Source: Siphonodentalium dalli (lineage: Eukaryota > Mollusca > Scaphopoda > Gadilida > Siphonodentaliidae). From it: a stretch of 64,000 nucleotides of DNA. Position 1 is the stretch's first letter; each line of letters opens with the position of its first letter. The notes under the pieces were generated by a model that saw only the letters and a list, made by a program, of their open reading frames with translations, made no database searches and had not been told where the DNA came from. Location of the stretch: the NCBI GenBank assembly GCA_032622095.1, contig CP136065.1:211152151-211216150 (forward strand), in the 5' to 3' direction. This document shows positions 50,801 through 57,420 of this stretch, piece after piece. The translations under genes and the position numbers were made by a program.

Positions 50801-53800
50801 TATATATATATAAGAGAATGCATTAGCCTAACAATATTTACCTTGACCTTGTAAGTCAGTGCATTCTCTTAGAAATGCGAGGCTCCCTATGGGAGACTCG
50901 CATATATAATGGAATGCACTGGCACAGGATCTTTAATGTTGCACCAGCACAGCCCCATGTCATGAAAGTCTAAGAATGCTTAGTTATTGTATCAGAGAGA
51001 TAAAAGTTTGGCAAAATGTTTAGTTATTTGTATGTGTCATTATTACATTGGCTAGGATAAAATCAGATGACATTGTCCACAGAAAAAAATTGTGATTACT
51101 AATATATGTGGCTTTCTTTCATGCACCTAGTATAAAACTAATATTAATCCATAGCAGATAATTATAAAACCAAGAGGCCTCACTCTATGCCCTTCTCATA
51201 TGGAAACAAATCATTGTATAAAGAAACAGCATTGTGAGTTGTACATCATTAGGAATTGTTAGTTTTGTTCATATATGGCATAATTACATGAAATAGCAAA
51301 TTCAATTCAAACATGTTAGATTATTCAACAGGTATTTCAAATGGAAAGCTTACAGTCTCACGCAATATTGGTGAGAATGAACAAAAATCTGTTATAATAA
51401 TATAACATGAGCAGGCATGAGTGTGGGTTATACATGCAAGCAGCGCTGTACGTGATTGCATTGGCAGCATCGGTGATTCCGAGGATTAGCTAAAACGAGA
51501 ACTGAACATTAAACGTTAAAACGCATTGCTGCAAACAGTCTTGTTCATTGTTGCAAAGTGTGAATCAAAAATATAATTCAGATTTGGATTTTTTATAAAT
51601 TGAAAGTCGTCAAAATAGAAAATGTTTGCAAAATAATTTGAAGACGGGAGCTGCACTGGTCCAGTATTAAAGATCCTCTGCCAGTACATCCTCTTATATA
51701 TTGTAGTATCCCATAGGGAGCCTCACATATATAAGAGAATGCACTGGCTTACAAGGTCAAGGTAAATATTGTTAGGCCAATGTATTCTCTTGTATATGTG
51801 AGGCTCCCTATGGAAGACTTGCATATACAGTAATGCCCTAAATAATCGACTCCTTAACCACAGCAGAATTATGGGCAATTTTTCAGGATTTAGTTGGAAC
51901 TATGGCTTGTTGCCATTCATCGGAAAGCTCTCGTTGAATGGCAACAAGCCATATTTCCGACTAAATCCTGAAAAATTACCCATAATTCTGCTGTGTTTAA
52001 AGTCGATTATTTAGGGCATTATTGTATAAGAGAATGCATTGGCACAGGAAGATATCAGGCATAGCAGGAAGCTCCAGTCGTGGAAGGATTAAATATCAAA
52101 TGTATTTTTCAGTAAATTCCATAAAGTCAACAACAGCTATATATTCACTTTCAACATTTTCAGATTCAGGTGAATTTATCTTTAATTTTATAAGTTTGTA
52201 AACTTATAAAAAAATCAGTAACATTTCACCAAGTTTTGCAACAATCAACAAGATAGGCTAAACTTTGAATGCATATAACAATAAATATTGTACCGAGTGC
52301 TTTTTAACGTGGTCAATTTGTGCGTGCAGATCGTCATATTCGTGTTTAGCCTGGGCTTTCTCTTTCTCAAGTCTGCAAATGATGAAAGGTGATCAGAATT
52401 AAATGTGATTACAAGTGATGGGTAAGGCCACAAAAATTATGTTTTGTTCCACAAGCAATCCCTTGACCATTTTTTATTAAAGTAATATACTGTGTATTCC
52501 ATATTGTTTGAAATTTATAGTCATTTCTATTGGAGATAAGACTTGACTTCCTATGATTATTGTTTCACGCTTATATTTAGTTTATATTTGAAAGCATGTT
52601 AAGTTTTTTGAAAAAAAAAAAAAATTCTTCTTTATTCAAATATTTCCTTGAAATAGTGTCTCCGACATTAGCAGAATGAGGTCCCAAGAGAGTGAATTTA
52701 GTAAAGCTACCCTGCATGGTAGGCTAGCATCACCAAATTCACCCTCTGGCAACCTCATTCTGCAGAGGTCTCAACTTCTATGGGAGACCTGGGGTCAGAT
52801 TGAAGGCCTCATCTTCTGGGAAGTATCTATCGTCTCAAATTAACATTGACTAATGGGTGAACATCACCAACTTCAATCTGATGCCAGGTCTCCCATAGCA
52901 GTTGAGGCCTATAAGCAGAATGAGGTCCCCAGAGGGTGAATTTGGTGACATTAGCCCCTGTGTGGGATAGCGTCACTAAATTCACCCTATGGGGAACCTC
53001 ATTCTGAAAATGTCAGACACACTCTTTCTAGGCATGTTCCAGTTTATTACTCGCCATTCCTATTATTGATTTTCAGCTTTATATGAACAGATTAAATCTA
53101 ATGATGACATAAGAAATAGCATTAAAACCATCCCTCCATCACTGCTTTTCAAAGACAAATGCACATGAAACAAAACATTGAACGGTGTCCTGAAAATAGT
53201 GAAAGGTGATTCAGAAATAGATGGTGAGATTATATGTGGAGGGTAAAACTGTTGCTAGACAAGATGACGGGAAATGTGCACACATTCCAAACAATACATG
53301 TAAGGATCTGTTATATAAGCCTGAGCCCTAACTTTTAAAGGGGTACTGTAAACTAAATCCGGCCATTTATGGGACCAACTCCTTTCATACTCAACAGAAT
53401 ATATGCAACAAATAACTGAATTTGAGCCTTGGATTAGTGCAAAATACACTCATGTGCTCTATGAACCAAGAAAACAACATGGTAATTATATGAAAAAGAA
53501 TTTACGACTCCAGTTATAAATTCATTTTCATTATTCCATGTTGTTTGCACACAAGTGTATTTTGCACTAATCGATGGCTCAAATTCATTCATTTGTTGCA
53601 TATATTCTGTTGAGTATAAAAAGAGATGGTCCCATAAATGGCCGGATTTAGTGTACAGACCACTTTAAGGCATTCAAAGTTAAAGATAAAATTCTCAAGG
53701 AATAACTGCTTTAAATTTATAGGTCATTCTGAGTCGTTGGGAAATAACTTTTGTTCACTTCACGCAAAAATGGCAAGCCAGTCATGAGGCGAGTCTAGTG

Positions 53801-56800
53801 TACTGAGCCATAATAAATTTCGATTTAAAGACATATTATGGAATTGTTCGGGAGCTTGAAACTGATAAAGTTATTATTCAGGTGCTATATGCCATCTGGA
53901 GGCATGCAGTATATTATTCTCCATTTCTATTTGATCACCCTACCAGGGTGTTTCATATCACTTTAAAGACAAAGTAAATAAATTCAAACAAGCTTGTCAC
54001 TCCTCAACTCAACAAATTTTTCACTGCTGAGCAACATTATGACACCGTGTGTTGGGTCGTTGACATTCTGGCAATTTTCCAGCGGAAGTCATTTGATTAA
54101 AGCTGAGGAACAATTTCTCGATTTTCACTGCACATTTCCCACCATACTACACAGATGAAATGGTCACAGCAAATCACTCATATATTTTCAACAGTTTCAT
54201 TTCTATCACATCTATTCTAGTTTGCAAATAAATCCACCCTCACTGAAAGATACAGAGCCATTAGAAATATATATACCATCAAAGCTGGAAATAGAGTGTC
54301 TGTCATTTGCAGAATGAGGTCCCCCAGAGGGTGTATTTAGTGATGTTATCCCACACGGCGGGCTGGCATCACAAAATTCCCCCTCTAGAAACCTCATTCT
54401 TCTTAGGCCTCAACTGCTATGGGAGACCTAGGACAAGTTTCCCAGTTGAATTCGGTGATGTTCACTCATTAGTCACCTCGGTTATACAATTATCTTCTGC
54501 AAATTAGGGGATATAGAAACTGAACAGAAGGGGGGAAATTAACTAAAAACAATGTTAGTTTGAGACTCCAGATACTTCTCAGATGATGAGGCATAAGCAG
54601 AGTGAGGTCCCCAGAGGGTGAATTTGGTGATGCTAGCCCACTATGCAGGATAGTGTTACTAAATTCACCTTCGGAGGACCTCATTCTGCAAATGACAGAC
54701 ACAATAATTCCAGGCTTGTATACAGGTGAAAAATTTATCATCTTAACCCTTTACCCAACAGAACGCCCTGTGCCAATGCATTCTCTTATATATGCGAGTC
54801 GACCATAGGTCGCCTCGCATATATAAGAGAATGCATTGGCTTAACACATTAAAAATTATAAAATTATTAAAGAATGTAAGAAAAAATGGTAAAAAGTGTT
54901 AAAAAAAGATTTTTTTTAGGCCAATGCATTCTCTTATATATGCGAGGCGACCTATGGTCGACTCGCATATATAAGAGAATGCATTGGCACAGGGTATAAC
55001 TATAACCATCACAATGTGGTCAATGACCCGGTTCCAATGATATCCATATTTGTATGGTTTTATTGAGACAGACCGAAGATATTTTAGGCTGTTGAAGCTT
55101 TATTTGGCCGGTTTTGGCTGGTTTGTTGGGTAAAGGGTTAAAATTGGAAATCATTGCAAATCTCATTGGTATTCTTAGACCAAGTTTCCTTCAATCATGC
55201 CAGCTTGTTAAATCAGCTGTATTAAATGCTCGTATAACGCATTAGGCCAAGATCCAAACAATGCTTCTTGTTGCACATGGTTTACATCCCCATCAGGGAG
55301 ATGTTTTGGGGCTACGTTATTAAAATAATATAAGTAAAATGCAGGCCATTAAATTCCCCCAAATTCCAAGCCGAAAAGGTTGTGCACAAAATATGGAATT
55401 ATTTCCAAATAAGTGCAGACATGTTTTCTTCGTTTTTTATCCTGAAGTATATCTGTCCATTAACCCTTTCATGACTGGAGCTTCCTGAAATTTTGCGAAA
55501 ACCCTGTGCCAATGCATTCTCTAATAATGCGAGTCTCCCATAGGGAGCATCGCATATATAAGAGAGTACATTGGCCTAACAATATTTAACATGACCTTGT
55601 AAGCCAGTGCATTCTCTTATATCTGCGAGGTTCCCAATAGGAGACCCGCATATAGGAGAATGTAGGGCAAATGGTCTTTAATGCTGCACCAACGCAGTTC
55701 CGTCATGAAGGGGGTAATGTCCCATGATTTACTGACATACCTCTGAACCCCTGAAAAACAAATGAGTCTGTTCCATTTACCCTTTGCTGACTAACCCTTT
55801 CATGATGGGAGATGTGCTGGTGCAGCATTAATGATCCTGTGCCAGTCCATTCTCCATATATGTGAGTCTCCAATAGGGAGTCGTGCATTTATAAAAAAAA
55901 TACACTGGCTTACAATGTGAAGGTAAATATTGTTAGGCCAATGTATTCTCTTATATATGCGAGGCTCCCTATAGGAAACTCGCATATATAAGAGAATACA
56001 TTGGCTTACAGGGTCAAGGTAAATATTGTTAGGTCAATGTATTCTGTTATATATATGAGGCTCCCTATGGGAGACTTGCATATATAAGAAAATGCATTGG
56101 CACATGTTTTTCACAAAATTTCAGGAAGATCCAGTCATGGAAGGATTAATTAACTCTCATCTGCTTATATTTCCCAAACATCCCTCCAAATGTGTAATAG
56201 CCCAATCCAATATATATGTTTATAACTGATGGGAGAATACATTTAGTAAAGTAAGAGTTAAAGTATGCTATATGAGAGATGTGAGATCTTGACCGATATT
56301 ATTTGGTGTCTAAGATTAAAGAAACTTGGTCTAGGCTATTCTGAGAGATGAAATATAAATATCACTTTGATGTTATAGGTGAGGTGGTGGGGGCACACAT
56401 GGTTCAATTTTAAATGCACGGCACAGCAAAGAGTAATGTCAGTAGGTGGATGGAGGTAACACAAGATAAATACACTGCAGGGGGGTGTGGACCTACGAGG
56501 GGCCAAAAACACTCATAAATATGTGGAACATGGGGCATTCTCAACTATTCAAGCTCGATGTTAACAGTTTTGAGACAGAGGTAATATTTGTCAGTGCAAT
56601 TTGCAACTGGAAGAAATAAGTAATTAAGACTTTTTATCTAGACCCAACAAGGTCTTGAAATAACTTGAAAATTCTGCAAAATTACATGCTGAATCGCCCG
56701 AAGAGATCATATTCCACCAGTACAAAACCTGGGAACACTTTGAAGTTTTGAAAGGGAACCTTATAAAGTCGAAAAAATAATGCAGAGAATATATTTCTTA

Positions 56801-57376
56801 GTTATTATCTTTTCCTTAATAATGTACTTCACTGCAGGTGAAGGTCCCAACTCGAAATTTCACAATTTAAGTGAGTTTGTGAGAAATTTTGTTATGGAAT
56901 TTCTCCTGGGTAATTAATTCATCAATATACATTAGAGTCTTTATTTATTTGGGACTATTTCTTTACGAGGACAAACAATGCATAGTTACGTGAAACGTCA
57001 TCGAAGGCCTGAAAGAAGCCGATGTTAGTTTCACATCCCATTTGTTGATTTCATTTTGTTTTATCAAGGTTTTGGATCATGTAATAAATAGAATCTACAA
57101 CTCTTCCCCAGTTTATACCAGAATTTACAAAACGAGACTAGTAAATTAAGTCTGGACCTCGCCTCTGGACTCATTTTGTAAATTCTGCTATAAACTGGGG
57201 ACTCGTTGTAGATCCTCTATATGTCACATAATTTTACACAGAATTCCATGGTGAATGCAAGGATTAAACACATATACAGTTACTGGTGTTGCAATGTAAC
57301 CCCATCCTACAACTTCACTACATGTATAGGGCCCTCAATTAGCAAAAACATATTCACTAAGTGATCATGTGTATGT

Positions 57377-57420
<44 letters not shown>

